Assembly (NCBI RefSeq): GCF_001190745.1
Contig: NZ_CP012196.1
Span: 1,860,001 to 1,924,000 of the forward strand
From: Campylobacter gracilis
GTDB taxonomy: Bacteria; Campylobacterota; Campylobacteria; Campylobacterales; Campylobacteraceae
Length of the DNA stretch: 64,000 bases
Direction of reading: 5' to 3'
Below the pieces are notes generated by a model. That model saw only the letters and a program-made list of their open reading frames with translations, was not told the DNA's origin and searched no databases. This document shows positions 8,775 to 17,143 of the stretch, piece by piece. Position 1 is the stretch's first letter; every line of letters starts with the position of its first letter. The translations under genes and the position numbers were made by a program.

Positions 8775-9880
8775 AGATGGATTTTGACACGCTTAAAAAG
8801 CGCAACGCAATGGCCCTACACGATCTAAAAGAGCAAGGCAAACACGTAGTGGGGATGTTTTGCACCTACTCTCCCAAGGAGCTCATTTACGCTGCGGGTG
8901 CCGTGCCAGTTGGGCTTTGCGCCTATGACGAGAGTCCGATAGATGCCGCTCATGCCGAGCTTCCGCGCAATCTTTGCCCACTAATCAAAGCAAGCTACAG
9001 CTACGCGGTTACGAAAAAATGCCCCTACATGAACGCCAGCGACCTCGTCATAGGCGAAACGACCTGTGACGGCAAGAAAAAGATGTATGAGCTGCTGGCA
9101 AAGCATAAGGACGTCCACGTGCTACAACTACCGAATATGGCTGGCGGCAAGAGCTTGGAGCTTTTTACCGACGAGCTTAGGAAATTTCGCAAAGTTTTGG
9201 AGCAAAAATTTAATACGAAAATCACGGATGAAGCGCTACTTGATGCGGTGCAAATTTACAACGAAGAGCGCAAGGTGATGATGGAGCTTTTAGAGCTTGG
9301 CAAACTAAATCCGATGCCGGTAGCGGGCAGCGAAATCCATCAAATTTCATTTGCGAGCGACTTCATATACGACAAACGCGAAAAGCTCAAAATGATACGC
9401 GCCTACATAGCCGCCGCAAAGAAGATATCGCCGCCGAAAACTCGCAAAAAGCGAATCATCATCACGGGCTGTCCCAGCGGCGGCGTGTATGAGAAGGTCA
9501 TCAAGCAGATAGAAGATCTTGGCGCCGACGTCGTGGCGTTTGAAAACTGCACCGGCACGAAAAATTTTAAAAATAACGTAGAAACTCAGGGCGATTTGGT
9601 CGCAAATATCGCCGAGCGCTACCTTAAAATTCCGTGTTCGGTAATGTATCAAAATAACGCGCGCTCCGAGGTCATTAAAAATTTCGTGCGCGATTACGCC
9701 GCAGACGGCGTCATCGACGTCGTGCTAAGCGGCTGCCACACCTACGCGATCGAGACGAACAAGATCAAAGAGGCGAGCCGTGAAGCTGGAGCAAACTATA
9801 TGTCGCTAGAGACTGATTATTCAAAACAAGACGTCGGGCAAATTCGCACGCGCTTGGAAGCGTTTATCGAGCTACTTTAA
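8771..9880 (+). CDS. Double-cubane cluster protein / HgdB-like reductase (YjiM family)
   Basis: A 369-residue member of the 2-hydroxyacyl-CoA dehydratase D-component family, closest in pattern to YjiM and the double-cubane cluster proteins, which carry an [Fe8S9] centre and reduce small molecules after ATP-driven electron input. Nine cysteines are visible (residues 31, 50, 69, 84, 99, 234, 260, 289, 322); those in NLCPL, TTCDGKKK and SGCHTY sit in the family's cluster-ligand context. I start it at 8771, just after AAAGGAG and overlapping the activase stop, rather than at the upstream in-frame ATG inside the activase gene. No second dehydratase subunit is present, which argues against a classical 2-hydroxyacyl-CoA dehydratase. 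Confidence 0.88.
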   Translation: MKMDFDTLKKRNAMALHDLKEQGKHVVGMFCTYSPKELIYAAGAVPVGLCAYDESPIDAAHAELPRNLCPLIKASYSYAVTKKCPYMNASDLVIGETTCDGKKKMYELLAKHKDVHVLQLPNMAGGKSLELFTDELRKFRKVLEQKFNTKITDEALLDAVQIYNEERKVMMELLELGKLNPMPVAGSEIHQISFASDFIYDKREKLKMIRAYIAAAKKISPPKTRKKRIIITGCPSGGVYEKVIKQIEDLGADVVAFENCTGTKNFKNNVETQGDLVANIAERYLKIPCSVMYQNNARSEVIKNFVRDYAADGVIDVVLSGCHTYAIETNKIKEASREAGANYMSLETDYSKQDVGQIRTRLEAFIELL

Positions 9881-9952
9881 TCGATGCTGTTTGAAATTTT
9901 AAAATGAAGAATTTTCTAAATTTAAAAACAAACCAAAGAAAGGAGAGGTTGC

Positions 9953-10813
9953 ATGAAATTTAAGGAGATAGACGAATCTCGTCGCGGCTTTTTAAAAGGA
10001 GCTTTGGCGGCAGCCGCCATCGCCAGACCGGAAGCGATGCTTGCTGGCTATACGCCGTTTAAGCCAGGTTCCCTGCAGGTTTGGTCGTGCGGAGGGCTGT
10101 CCGAAGCATTTAACGAGCTAAACGCCATTTATGAGTCAAGGACGGGGCATAATATCCAATACACCGGCGCCTTTGCGGGTGCGCTCGGAAAGTCGCTGCT
10201 AGCCTTGCAAGGCAAGACGGAGGTTTTCGGCGCTCGCGTTTTGGAGCTGTCTCAAAAACTGCGTAAGGCTGGCCTTAGCCTCCGCTTTAGACCGCTATGT
10301 TTTACCGACTACGTTTTAGTAGTGCCGAAGGGAAATCCCGCGGGCATTCGCGATCTGAAGGATCTAGCAGAGCCCGGCGTGCGAGTGATGCTGCCGCTAA
10401 GGGCATCACCTCCTGGTAGCGGGCCGGTAAAGGGAATTTTGAAAAATTCCGGTCTCACAGGGTCTGTTATGAAAAATATGGTCGCCAACGGCTCATGCGT
10501 CATCCAGATGATGTGCGATCTCGTAGATGGCAAGGGCGATGCGTCCATCATCGAAAAGCGCCTAACGACGCACGATAGGTTTAAAGACAAGATCGAATAT
10601 ATGCCTATCGACGAAAAACTCATCCCGCCCGGACCGCTTACCTTTACGCTAAATATCATGAAGTACGTAAAGGACGAGAAGCTAGCCGACGACTTCTCGG
10701 ACTTCGTCTGTTCCGTGGAGGGGCAGGAAATTTTCGAGCGACACGGCTTTACCTCCATCCATTCGGCGCGCGGGCTCGAACTCATAGAAAGGTTTGGTGT
10801 AAAAGATGTTTAG
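9953..10813 (+). CDS. Tat-exported ModA-like substrate-binding protein
   Basis: A 286-residue periplasmic binding protein. The N-terminus has a twin-arginine signal (SRRGFLKG followed by an Ala-rich segment), so it is probably exported folded, perhaps with a bound ligand. The body resembles molybdate/tungstate-type binding proteins (ModA/WtpA class), with DYVLVVPKGNPAGIRDLKDL as a typical hinge region. No permease or ATPase of a molybdate importer is nearby, and the gene lies inside the activase/NifB-like operon. It may therefore deliver an anion or act as a sensor or electron-protein partner. The ligand is unknown. AAAGGAGAGG precedes the ATG. Confidence 0.8.
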   Translation: MKFKEIDESRRGFLKGALAAAAIARPEAMLAGYTPFKPGSLQVWSCGGLSEAFNELNAIYESRTGHNIQYTGAFAGALGKSLLALQGKTEVFGARVLELSQKLRKAGLSLRFRPLCFTDYVLVVPKGNPAGIRDLKDLAEPGVRVMLPLRASPPGSGPVKGILKNSGLTGSVMKNMVANGSCVIQMMCDLVDGKGDASIIEKRLTTHDRFKDKIEYMPIDEKLIPPGPLTFTLNIMKYVKDEKLADDFSDFVCSVEGQEIFERHGFTSIHSARGLELIERFGVKDV

Positions 10814-11582
10814 TATAGTAAATATGGCAAAGATGAAAAAAGTCTCTAGGCTAACTAAAATTCGTCGATTGGTGCAGCTGATTTTTATCGGCGCGATCGG
10901 GCAGTGGGCATACTACGGAATTTTTAGATGCCCTTTTATCGTGCCTTTCGTAAACTGCCAATCCTGTCCGATAGTTACGTGCTGGGGGCGGATCGCGACC
11001 GTGTTTTTCGGCTTTTGGCTATTTATCCCCGTGCTTGTTATTTTCCTCGGGCGCGCGTTTTGCGGCTGGCTTTGCCCGGGCGGATTCGTAAATCAAATGC
11101 TGGGCAAATTTGCCGCTTTTAAGCTTAAGCTAAAAAATAACAGGAAGCTACGATATGCGCAGATAGGCATGGTTCTAGCCGTTTTACTTTGCCTCGGCGT
11201 GTATTTTATCTACGGCAATCCTCGCGTTATGATCCCTATCCGCACCAGCGACGAGTATCTAAACGCCGTTATCATGTCCTTTAAATTTTCCGACTGGTAC
11301 TGGGCGGTTCGCACTGCCGTCGTAGTGGCCCTCATCGCCGCATCCTTGATCGTCGCAAATTTATGGTGCCGCTTCGCCTGTCCTAGCGGCGGCATAATGG
11401 AGCTGCTGCGTAAAATTTCAATATTTCGCGTTTATAAAACAGATGCCTGCGATAACTGCAACGCCTGTTTGCGCAAATGCGAAATGGGCACGAGACCGGA
11501 CGAGATGAACTGCACGAACTGCGGCGATTGTATGGATGTTTGCCACGCGGACGCCATCAAATTCGGAAGGAAAAAAGATTAA
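10806..11582 (+). CDS. NapH-like membrane iron-sulfur protein
   Basis: A 258-residue membrane protein with four to five helices and two cytoplasmic-type cysteine motifs (CGWLCPGG and CRFACPSGG) of the NapH/NosR/CcoG class, followed by two C-terminal [4Fe-4S] motifs (CDNCNACLRKC, CTNCGDCMDVC). Proteins of this class pass electrons from quinol through the membrane to iron-sulfur partners. It overlaps the binding-protein gene by eight bases and the radical SAM gene by one. It could supply electrons to the activase or to the radical SAM enzyme; this is inference from operon position. Confidence 0.88.
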   Translation: MFSIVNMAKMKKVSRLTKIRRLVQLIFIGAIGQWAYYGIFRCPFIVPFVNCQSCPIVTCWGRIATVFFGFWLFIPVLVIFLGRAFCGWLCPGGFVNQMLGKFAAFKLKLKNNRKLRYAQIGMVLAVLLCLGVYFIYGNPRVMIPIRTSDEYLNAVIMSFKFSDWYWAVRTAVVVALIAASLIVANLWCRFACPSGGIMELLRKISIFRVYKTDACDNCNACLRKCEMGTRPDEMNCTNCGDCMDVCHADAIKFGRKKD

Positions 11583-12409
11583 TGAATTTTTTCGCCAAAC
11601 CCTCCTTCGACAACCACCCGTGCTTTAGCAAAAAAGCGTCCGCTAGCTACGGGCGCGTGCACCTTCCCGTAGCGCCGAATTGCAATATCCAATGCAATTT
11701 TTGCAACCGCATCTACGACTGCGCCAACGAAAACCGCCCCGGCGTAACGGGGAGAGTGCAAAGCCCTGATGAAGCAGCGCTATACGTGGAAAATCTATTT
11801 AAATTTAGACAGGATATCTCAGTCATAGGTATCGCAGGACCCGGAGATCCTATGTGCGATGCCGACAAGACCCTAGCGACTTTTGAAAAATGCAAAGCCC
11901 GCTTCCCTCACGCCCTACTTTGCCTATCCACAAACGGCCTGTCCCTGCCCGAGCACGTGGATGATATCGTGCGAATCGGCGTGAGCCACGTGACGGTGAC
12001 CGTTAATGCCGTAACGCCTGACGTGGGCGGCAAAATTTATGCGTGGGTGCGCCACAAAAACAAAATTTATCACGGCGAAGAGGGTGCTAGAATTCTTGGG
12101 GAGCGCCAAGAGGAGGGGATCCGCAAGCTAAAAGAAGCCCGTATGATCGTTAAAATCAATACGGTCGTAATCCCGGGCGTCAATATGGATCACGTCCCAC
12201 GTATCGCGAAAAAGGCCAAAGAGTGGCAGGCCGATATCATGAACTGCATGGCGATGATCCCCGTGCAGGGCACCCCTTTTGCAAATATCAAATCGCCCTC
12301 AAACGAAGAAATTCGCAGCATGCGAAAGCTCATCGGCGGCTCAATGGCGCAGATGACTCACTGCAGCAGGTGTCGCGCCGACGCGTGCGGCAAGCTTTGC
12401 GAGAAATGA
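11582..12409 (+). CDS. NifB-like radical SAM enzyme
   Basis: A 275-residue protein that follows NifB throughout its core: HPCF (Cys14), the radical SAM triad CNIQCNFC (Cys34, 38, 41), YDCANENRPGV with Cys47, GIAGPGDP, and the C-terminal CSRCRADA motif. NifB fuses two [4Fe-4S] clusters and inserts a carbide to make the [Fe8S9C] precursor of nitrogenase cofactor. This version has no NifX-like domain and no nitrogenase gene lies nearby, so its product is probably used elsewhere. The start ATG overlaps the upstream stop (TAATG) and AAGGA precedes it. A terminator follows the stop directly. Confidence 0.9.
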   Translation: MNFFAKPSFDNHPCFSKKASASYGRVHLPVAPNCNIQCNFCNRIYDCANENRPGVTGRVQSPDEAALYVENLFKFRQDISVIGIAGPGDPMCDADKTLATFEKCKARFPHALLCLSTNGLSLPEHVDDIVRIGVSHVTVTVNAVTPDVGGKIYAWVRHKNKIYHGEEGARILGERQEEGIRKLKEARMIVKINTVVIPGVNMDHVPRIAKKAKEWQADIMNCMAMIPVQGTPFANIKSPSNEEIRSMRKLIGGSMAQMTHCSRCRADACGKLCEK

Positions 12410-12434
12410 AGACCTGCTTTTAGCGGGTCTTTTA
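12410..12434 (+). terminator. Rho-independent terminator after the NifB-like gene
   Basis: Stem AGACCTGC / GCGGGTCT with a TTTTA loop (one G-U pair) followed by a T run, starting one base after the stop codon. It closes the five-gene operon. Confidence 0.8.
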
Positions 12435-12612
12435 TCCGGCGCAGGATACACACTCTCATAGCGCACAAAATTTTATGTAGAGATTTAAATTTAAAATTTG
12501 TCTAAATTTAGAACTAGCAAGTGGCCGATAAGCGGCTTTTTAGCGGCGGCGGTTTTTTAAAATTTAAAAACAATTTTTAAATAATATTATTTTGCTTTTA
12601 TTTAACTTTAGG

Positions 12613-12618
12613 TATAAT
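12613..12618 (+). promoter_or_regulatory. -10 box for the flavoprotein gene
   Basis: TATAAT 55 bases before the ATG, in an AT-rich stretch with T runs upstream, as expected for Campylobacter sigma-70 promoters. The flavoprotein therefore seems to be transcribed separately from the upstream operon. Confidence 0.6.
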
Positions 12619-12673
12619 TTTCCCAAAATTAGGCATTAGAAAAACCGTATAACGGTAAAATAAAGGAGACATC

Positions 12674-14224
12674 ATGGAAAACGTTTCAAGACGTGATCTG
12701 CTCAAAATGAGCCTAGTTGGCGCGGGTGCTTTAGCGCTCGGCTCCGTAAATGCAAACGCTGCGGTTAACGCTAAAGACGTCAAATTCGACGAAGAGTGGG
12801 ACGTAGTAATCGTTGGTTCCGGTTTTGCAGGACTTGCAGCCGGTATCACCGCAGCCGAAAAGGGCAATAAAGTCCTAATCCTAGAAAAGATGGGACGCGT
12901 AGGCGGTAACTCCGTAATTAACGGCGGAATATTTGCCGTTCCAAACAGCGACAAACAAAAAGCCGAAGGCATCAAAGATAGCAACGAGCTATTTATCAAA
13001 GACTGCCTAAAAGCCGGCCGCGGACTAAACCACGTAGATCTCATCGACACCATCGCTACTCGCGCGCAAGACGCATATAAACTAACTCTAAAATGCGGCG
13101 CTAAATACATAGATAAAGTTACTCACGCAGGCGGACACAGCGTACCTAGATCGCTTCAAACCGCTAACGGTTCAGGCTCAGGTATCGTTCAGCCGATGGT
13201 AGAATACTTTAAAAATCTACAAGGCTGCGAGCTAAGACAAAGAGCTAAATTTGACGAATTCGTCCTAGGCGAAGATGGCGGCGTAGACGGCGTGATCATC
13301 AGAGAGGATTATAAATTTGATCCAAAGAGCCAAAAAGACGACGCCGAAAACACTACCGGAACTAAAAAGACTATAAAAGCTAAAAAAGGCGTAGTACTAG
13401 CTGCGGGCGGATTTTGCCGCGACGTATTCTTTAGACAAGTCCAAGATCCATCTATCCTGCCTACTACGGATAGCACCAACCACCCGGGCGCAACAGCAGG
13501 CGCTATGAAAGAGGCATTTAGAATCGGCGCTACTCCAGTGCAGCTAAGCTGGATACAGTTTGGTCCATGGGCATGCCCTGACGAAAAAGGCTTTGGCGTA
13601 GGCTCTATGTTTAACGTAAACGGAAGCTTCCGCTACGGAATTTCAGTAGATCCAAGAACCGGCAAACGCTATATGAACGAGCTAGCAGACCGCCGCACCC
13701 GCTCTCAAGCGATGTTTAAAGTAATCGATGCGAAAGCCGATATCTATCCTATCAACTTCTGCGACTCTGAGGGCGTAAAAAATATGGTCATACCTGAGCA
13801 CTACACCAAACCGCTAGAATCAGGCGTACTAAAGAAATTTGAAACTCTAGACGAACTAGCCGCAGCTTATAAAATCCCTGCCGCAGAGCTAAAAAAGACC
13901 GTAGAGAGATATAATAGCTTCGTTAAATCAGGCAAAGACGAAGATTTTGGCAAACCTATGGATAAAACCACTACAAACGGCGTAGATATCTCTAAACCGC
14001 CGTTCTACGCTATGCGCGGCACGCCAAAACTTCACCACACTATGGGTGGTATCGATATCAATACCAAAGCTCAGGTCATCTCTCTGCAAACAGAGATGCC
14101 TATCCCAAGATTATTTGCCGCAGGCGAGATCACCGGCGGCGTACACGGAGCTAGCCGCTTAGGTAGCGTGGCGATAGCTGACTGCTTAACGTTTGGTATG
14201 ATAGCGGGTGAGAATATAGGCTAA
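12674..14224 (+). CDS. Tat-exported FAD-dependent reductase (flavocytochrome c family flavin subunit)
   Basis: A 516-residue periplasmic flavoprotein of the fumarate reductase/flavocytochrome c flavin-subunit family, without a heme domain. A twin-arginine signal (SRRDLLKM...) ends near ANA. The dinucleotide-binding motif is VVIVGSGFAGLAAG, with a C-terminal FAD motif in GEITGGVHGASRLGS. Arginines near residue 341 (DRRTRS), HHTMGG at 454-459 and Arg495 match substrate-site positions of soluble fumarate reductases. Where those enzymes have an HPT motif, this protein has GPW (297-299), so the acceptor may not be fumarate. Codon use looks optimised (many CTA and GCT/GCA), suggesting high expression. 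Confidence 0.88.
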   Translation: MENVSRRDLLKMSLVGAGALALGSVNANAAVNAKDVKFDEEWDVVIVGSGFAGLAAGITAAEKGNKVLILEKMGRVGGNSVINGGIFAVPNSDKQKAEGIKDSNELFIKDCLKAGRGLNHVDLIDTIATRAQDAYKLTLKCGAKYIDKVTHAGGHSVPRSLQTANGSGSGIVQPMVEYFKNLQGCELRQRAKFDEFVLGEDGGVDGVIIREDYKFDPKSQKDDAENTTGTKKTIKAKKGVVLAAGGFCRDVFFRQVQDPSILPTTDSTNHPGATAGAMKEAFRIGATPVQLSWIQFGPWACPDEKGFGVGSMFNVNGSFRYGISVDPRTGKRYMNELADRRTRSQAMFKVIDAKADIYPINFCDSEGVKNMVIPEHYTKPLESGVLKKFETLDELAAAYKIPAAELKKTVERYNSFVKSGKDEDFGKPMDKTTTNGVDISKPPFYAMRGTPKLHHTMGGIDINTKAQVISLQTEMPIPRLFAAGEITGGVHGASRLGSVAIADCLTFGMIAGENIG

Positions 14225-14228
14225 TTTG

Positions 14229-14250
14229 CGGCGTCTTTCGGACGCTTTTT
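14229..14250 (+). terminator. Terminator after the flavoprotein gene
   Basis: Stem GCGTC / GACGC with loop TTTCG and a following TTTTT, just after the stop codon at 14224. Confidence 0.75.
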
Positions 14251-14259
14251 GCGGGTTTC

Positions 14260-14675
14260 GTTAAAATTTGACTTGATAGGCTATATGCCTTATCTTCGTC
14301 AAATTTTAACTTTAAAACTCCAAAAATCGCCTCGAAACACTTGCAAATTTTATTTTAATCGCAGGCTGAATTTAAAGTTAAATTTGAAAATTCGGCTTGC
14401 GGTACTTCATTAAATTTTATCGCTTGATGAACGAAATGTTCTATCTGCGCTATAAAATTTAGATCCGCCTCGCCTAAAGCTCGCGATAATTCGTTTTAAA
14501 TTTGCATTTTTTGAGCGCTTTTACGGAGTTTGCTAAAATTTTGCCCGACAGGCTATTTTTGCTTCGTTTCACTCACAACTGCAAGCAGAAGTCTAGCTTC
14601 GCAAAATTTTAGCTTCTAACTCAAAAAATCGCCTCGAAATACTTGCAAATTTTATTTTGTATCGCAGGCAGAATT
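14260..14675 (+). repeat. Duplicated structured intergenic repeat
   Basis: Two diverged copies of one element, about 272-302 bases apart. Each begins with a 13-bp inverted repeat: GTTAAAATTTGAC / GTCAAATTTTAAC (14260-14272 and 14298-14310) and GCTAAAATTTTGC / GCAAAATTTTAGC (14532-14544 and 14601-14613). The arms differ at three positions, each compensated on the partner arm. Both copies are followed by a conserved block with AATCGCCTCGAAA, ACTTGCAAATTTTATTTT and ATCGCAGGC (about 14322-14375 and 14623-14675). The loops are 25 and 56 bases. This stretch (14225-14891) holds no gene that I can support. Confidence 0.6.
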
Positions 14676-14836
14676 TGGTTTGCGATACTTTTACCTAATA
14701 AACTTGAAATTTTATAAATCACCTCTGTCAAAATTTTAAAAATATATGACGCTAAAGCTTTGCCATACAGGCGAAATTTTGTATCACGTCTTACTAAAAT
14801 TTAGAATTTTTAATAAAAATTATATATTCCGCACGA

Positions 14837-14842
14837 TATAAT
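14837..14842 (+). promoter_or_regulatory. -10 box for the amino-acid ABC importer operon
   Basis: TATAAT about 50 bases before the first binding-protein gene, in the context ACGATATAATCG. Confidence 0.6.
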
Positions 14843-14891
14843 CGCGCATCTGCTCGCAGCGCGAGCGATAGCTAAATTTCAAGGAGATGTA

Positions 14892-15635
14892 ATGAAAATA
14901 TTTAAAGCCCTGCTCGCAACAGCGCTAATCACCGCCACCCTAAGCGCTAAGACGCTTAAAGAGGGCACGCTCGTAATAGCCACGGAGGGGACTTACTCGC
15001 CGTATTCTTTCTATGACGAGAAAAATAATCTTACCGGCTTTGATGTCGATATCGCTCGCGCGCTGGCAAAAGAGCTAGGGCTAAAGGCGGAATTTTTAAC
15101 CGCGCCGTGGGATGCGATGCTTGCAGCATTTGATGCAGGCAAAGCAGACATAGCGATGAATCAAGTAAGTATCACGCAGGAGCGCAAGAAAAAATATAAT
15201 TTCAGCGAGCCTTATACCGTAGCTTATGCTGCACTGGTAGTGCGAGCTGATAACGAGGAGATTAAGAGTTTTGCGGATCTTAAAGGCAAAAAAAGCGTCC
15301 ACTCCGCTACCAGTAACTGGGCGGACATGGCGCGCAGCTATGGCGCCGAGATCGTTACGGCAGACGGATTTAGCAAGGGCGTGGAGCTTATCATAGCTCG
15401 TCGCGCAGACGCTACGATCAACGACAACATCACATTTTTCGACTATATGAAGCAGCGCCCGAACGCACCGCTAAAGATCGCAGCTCAAGGCAATGAGCCG
15501 ATCTATTCCGCCGTGCTGCTTAAAAAGGATGATGAGTTGACGGCACAGATAAATTCCGCGCTAAAATCGCTAAAGCAAAAAGGCGTTCTGAAAGAAATTT
15601 CACTTAAATATTTTGGCAAAGACATTACGGAATAA
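14892..15635 (+). CDS. Amino-acid ABC transporter substrate-binding protein, copy 1
   Basis: A 247-residue periplasmic binding protein of family 3 (polar amino acids), with a Sec signal peptide ending at LSAKT. Typical motifs are GTYSPYSFYDEKNNLTGFDVDIA and AAFDAGKADIAMNQVSIT. It resembles the cysteine/cystine-type binding proteins of Campylobacter. It heads an operon with a second binding protein, permease, ATPase and a cystathionine-lyase-type enzyme, which suggests a sulfur amino acid as the ligand; that is inference. AAGGAG precedes the ATG. Confidence 0.92.
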   Translation: MKIFKALLATALITATLSAKTLKEGTLVIATEGTYSPYSFYDEKNNLTGFDVDIARALAKELGLKAEFLTAPWDAMLAAFDAGKADIAMNQVSITQERKKKYNFSEPYTVAYAALVVRADNEEIKSFADLKGKKSVHSATSNWADMARSYGAEIVTADGFSKGVELIIARRADATINDNITFFDYMKQRPNAPLKIAAQGNEPIYSAVLLKKDDELTAQINSALKSLKQKGVLKEISLKYFGKDITE

Positions 15636-15728
15636 ATTCTACGACCGCTTAGTTGAAGCGTGGAATTTTAAACTTAGCTGAGCGGAATTTTGCATTTTAA
15701 ATTTCGCTCATAAAATTTTGGAGGAATT

Positions 15729-16478
15729 ATGAAAAATTTAATAAAAACTTTGCTTGCGTGCGCGCTTTTAATATGCGGCGCAAACTCTAAAACACTACGC
15801 GAAGGCGTGCTTAAAGTAGCTACGGAAGGCACCTTTTCGCCATTTTCGTATTATAACGACAAAAATGAGCTCGTGGGATACGACGTAGATGTCGCGCGCG
15901 CAGTTGCCGAAAAGCTTGGTCTAAAAATAGAATTTCTAACCGCGCCTTGGGATGCGATGCTTGCAGCATTTGATGCAGGCAAGGCAGACGCTGTGTTTAA
16001 TCAAGTAAGCATTACTGATGAGCGCAAGAAAAAATATGAGTATTCTGTGCCCTACACCGTCGTTTACGGAGCTATTATCGTGCATAAAGATAACAACGAC
16101 ATTAAAAGCTTCGAGGATTTAAAAGGCAAGAAAAATGCGGACTCCGCTACCAGCAACTGGGCGCAAGTCGCTAAAAAATACGGCGCGCAAAACGTAACCG
16201 TCGATAGTTTTGCTAAAAGTATGGAGCTGCTGATCGCTCGCCGCGTAGATACCGTCGTGCGCGATAATACCGTATTTTACGACTTTTTAAAGCAGCGCCC
16301 GGACGCTCCGATTAAAATCGCCGCAAAGCTAAAAGATGTCGATTATAGCGCTGCAATCGTGCAAAAGGGCAATAAAGAGCTCGCAGATCAAATCAACAAA
16401 GCCCTAAACGAACTCAAAGCCGAGGGCAAGCTAAAAGAAATTTCGCTTAAATATTTCGGCAAAGATGTGAGTGAATGA
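15729..16478 (+). CDS. Amino-acid ABC transporter substrate-binding protein, copy 2
   Basis: A 249-residue paralogue of the preceding gene with a signal peptide (ends near CGANSKT) and long identical runs such as FLTAPWDAMLAAFDAGKAD, so the two arose by tandem duplication. Ligand-site residues differ in the second lobe (YGAIIVHKDN versus YAALVVRADN), which may broaden substrate range for a single permease/ATPase pair. It overlaps the permease gene by four bases. GGAGGAATT lies before the ATG. Confidence 0.92.
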   Translation: MKNLIKTLLACALLICGANSKTLREGVLKVATEGTFSPFSYYNDKNELVGYDVDVARAVAEKLGLKIEFLTAPWDAMLAAFDAGKADAVFNQVSITDERKKKYEYSVPYTVVYGAIIVHKDNNDIKSFEDLKGKKNADSATSNWAQVAKKYGAQNVTVDSFAKSMELLIARRVDTVVRDNTVFYDFLKQRPDAPIKIAAKLKDVDYSAAIVQKGNKELADQINKALNELKAEGKLKEISLKYFGKDVSE

Positions 16479-17143
16479 ACGAAACAAGCAGAATCCTAGA
16501 GCTTGTTAGCAGCTCGCTAGAGCCGATGGCGCTAGCTCTGCTGCAAGTTACGATCCCGCTTACGATAATCTCATTTCTGCTCGGGCTCGTGCTTGCGGTG
16601 CTGACGGCGGTCGCACGCATCGCAAATTTTAAAATTTTAAAGCAGCTAAGCGAAATTTATATTTGGATTTTTCGCGGCACTCCGCTTTTGGTGCAGCTTT
16701 TTATCGTCTATTTCGGACTTCCAATCGTTGGGATCACACTTGATGTTTGGGCTGCTGCGATCATTACCTTTAGCCTCAATATCGGTGCTTACGCTTCAGA
16801 GGCGGTGCGAGCTGCGATCCTATCAGTGCCAAAGGGGCAATGGGAGGCAGCTACCTCTTTAGGCATGAGCTACGCTCAAATTCTGCGCCGCATTATCGCT
16901 CCGCAAGCAGCACGCATATCACTGCCGCCGCTATCAAATATATTTATCTCTACGCTTAAAGACACTTCGCTCGTAGCCTCGATTACGATGGTCGATATGT
17001 TTATGGTCGCTCAACGTATTGCTGCGCGGGCATTCGATCCGCTCACGTTATACGTGCTGGCGGCGCTATTTTATCTAGCAGTCTGCACCCTTCTTACGTT
17101 CTTGCAATCCAAGTTAGAGCGACGATTTTCAAGGTTCGTGTGA
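16475..17143 (+). CDS. Amino-acid ABC transporter permease
   Basis: A 222-residue inner-membrane permease of the His/Glu/Gln/Arg family with about five helices. The EAA loop is recognisable (EAATSLGMSYAQILRRIIAPQAARI), as is the N-terminal signature RGTPLLVQLFIVYFG. It pairs with the ATPase that overlaps its 3' end by four bases. It probably forms a homodimeric channel served by both binding proteins. Confidence 0.95.
   Translation: MNETSRILELVSSSLEPMALALLQVTIPLTIISFLLGLVLAVLTAVARIANFKILKQLSEIYIWIFRGTPLLVQLFIVYFGLPIVGITLDVWAAAIITFSLNIGAYASEAVRAAILSVPKGQWEAATSLGMSYAQILRRIIAPQAARISLPPLSNIFISTLKDTSLVASITMVDMFMVAQRIAARAFDPLTLYVLAALFYLAVCTLLTFLQSKLERRFSRFV

Noticed and set aside
7998-12409. A nitrogenase or classical 2-hydroxyacyl-CoA dehydratase locus
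   Set aside because: No nifHDK-type genes and no second dehydratase subunit are present; the activase/YjiM-like pair fits the double-cubane type better.
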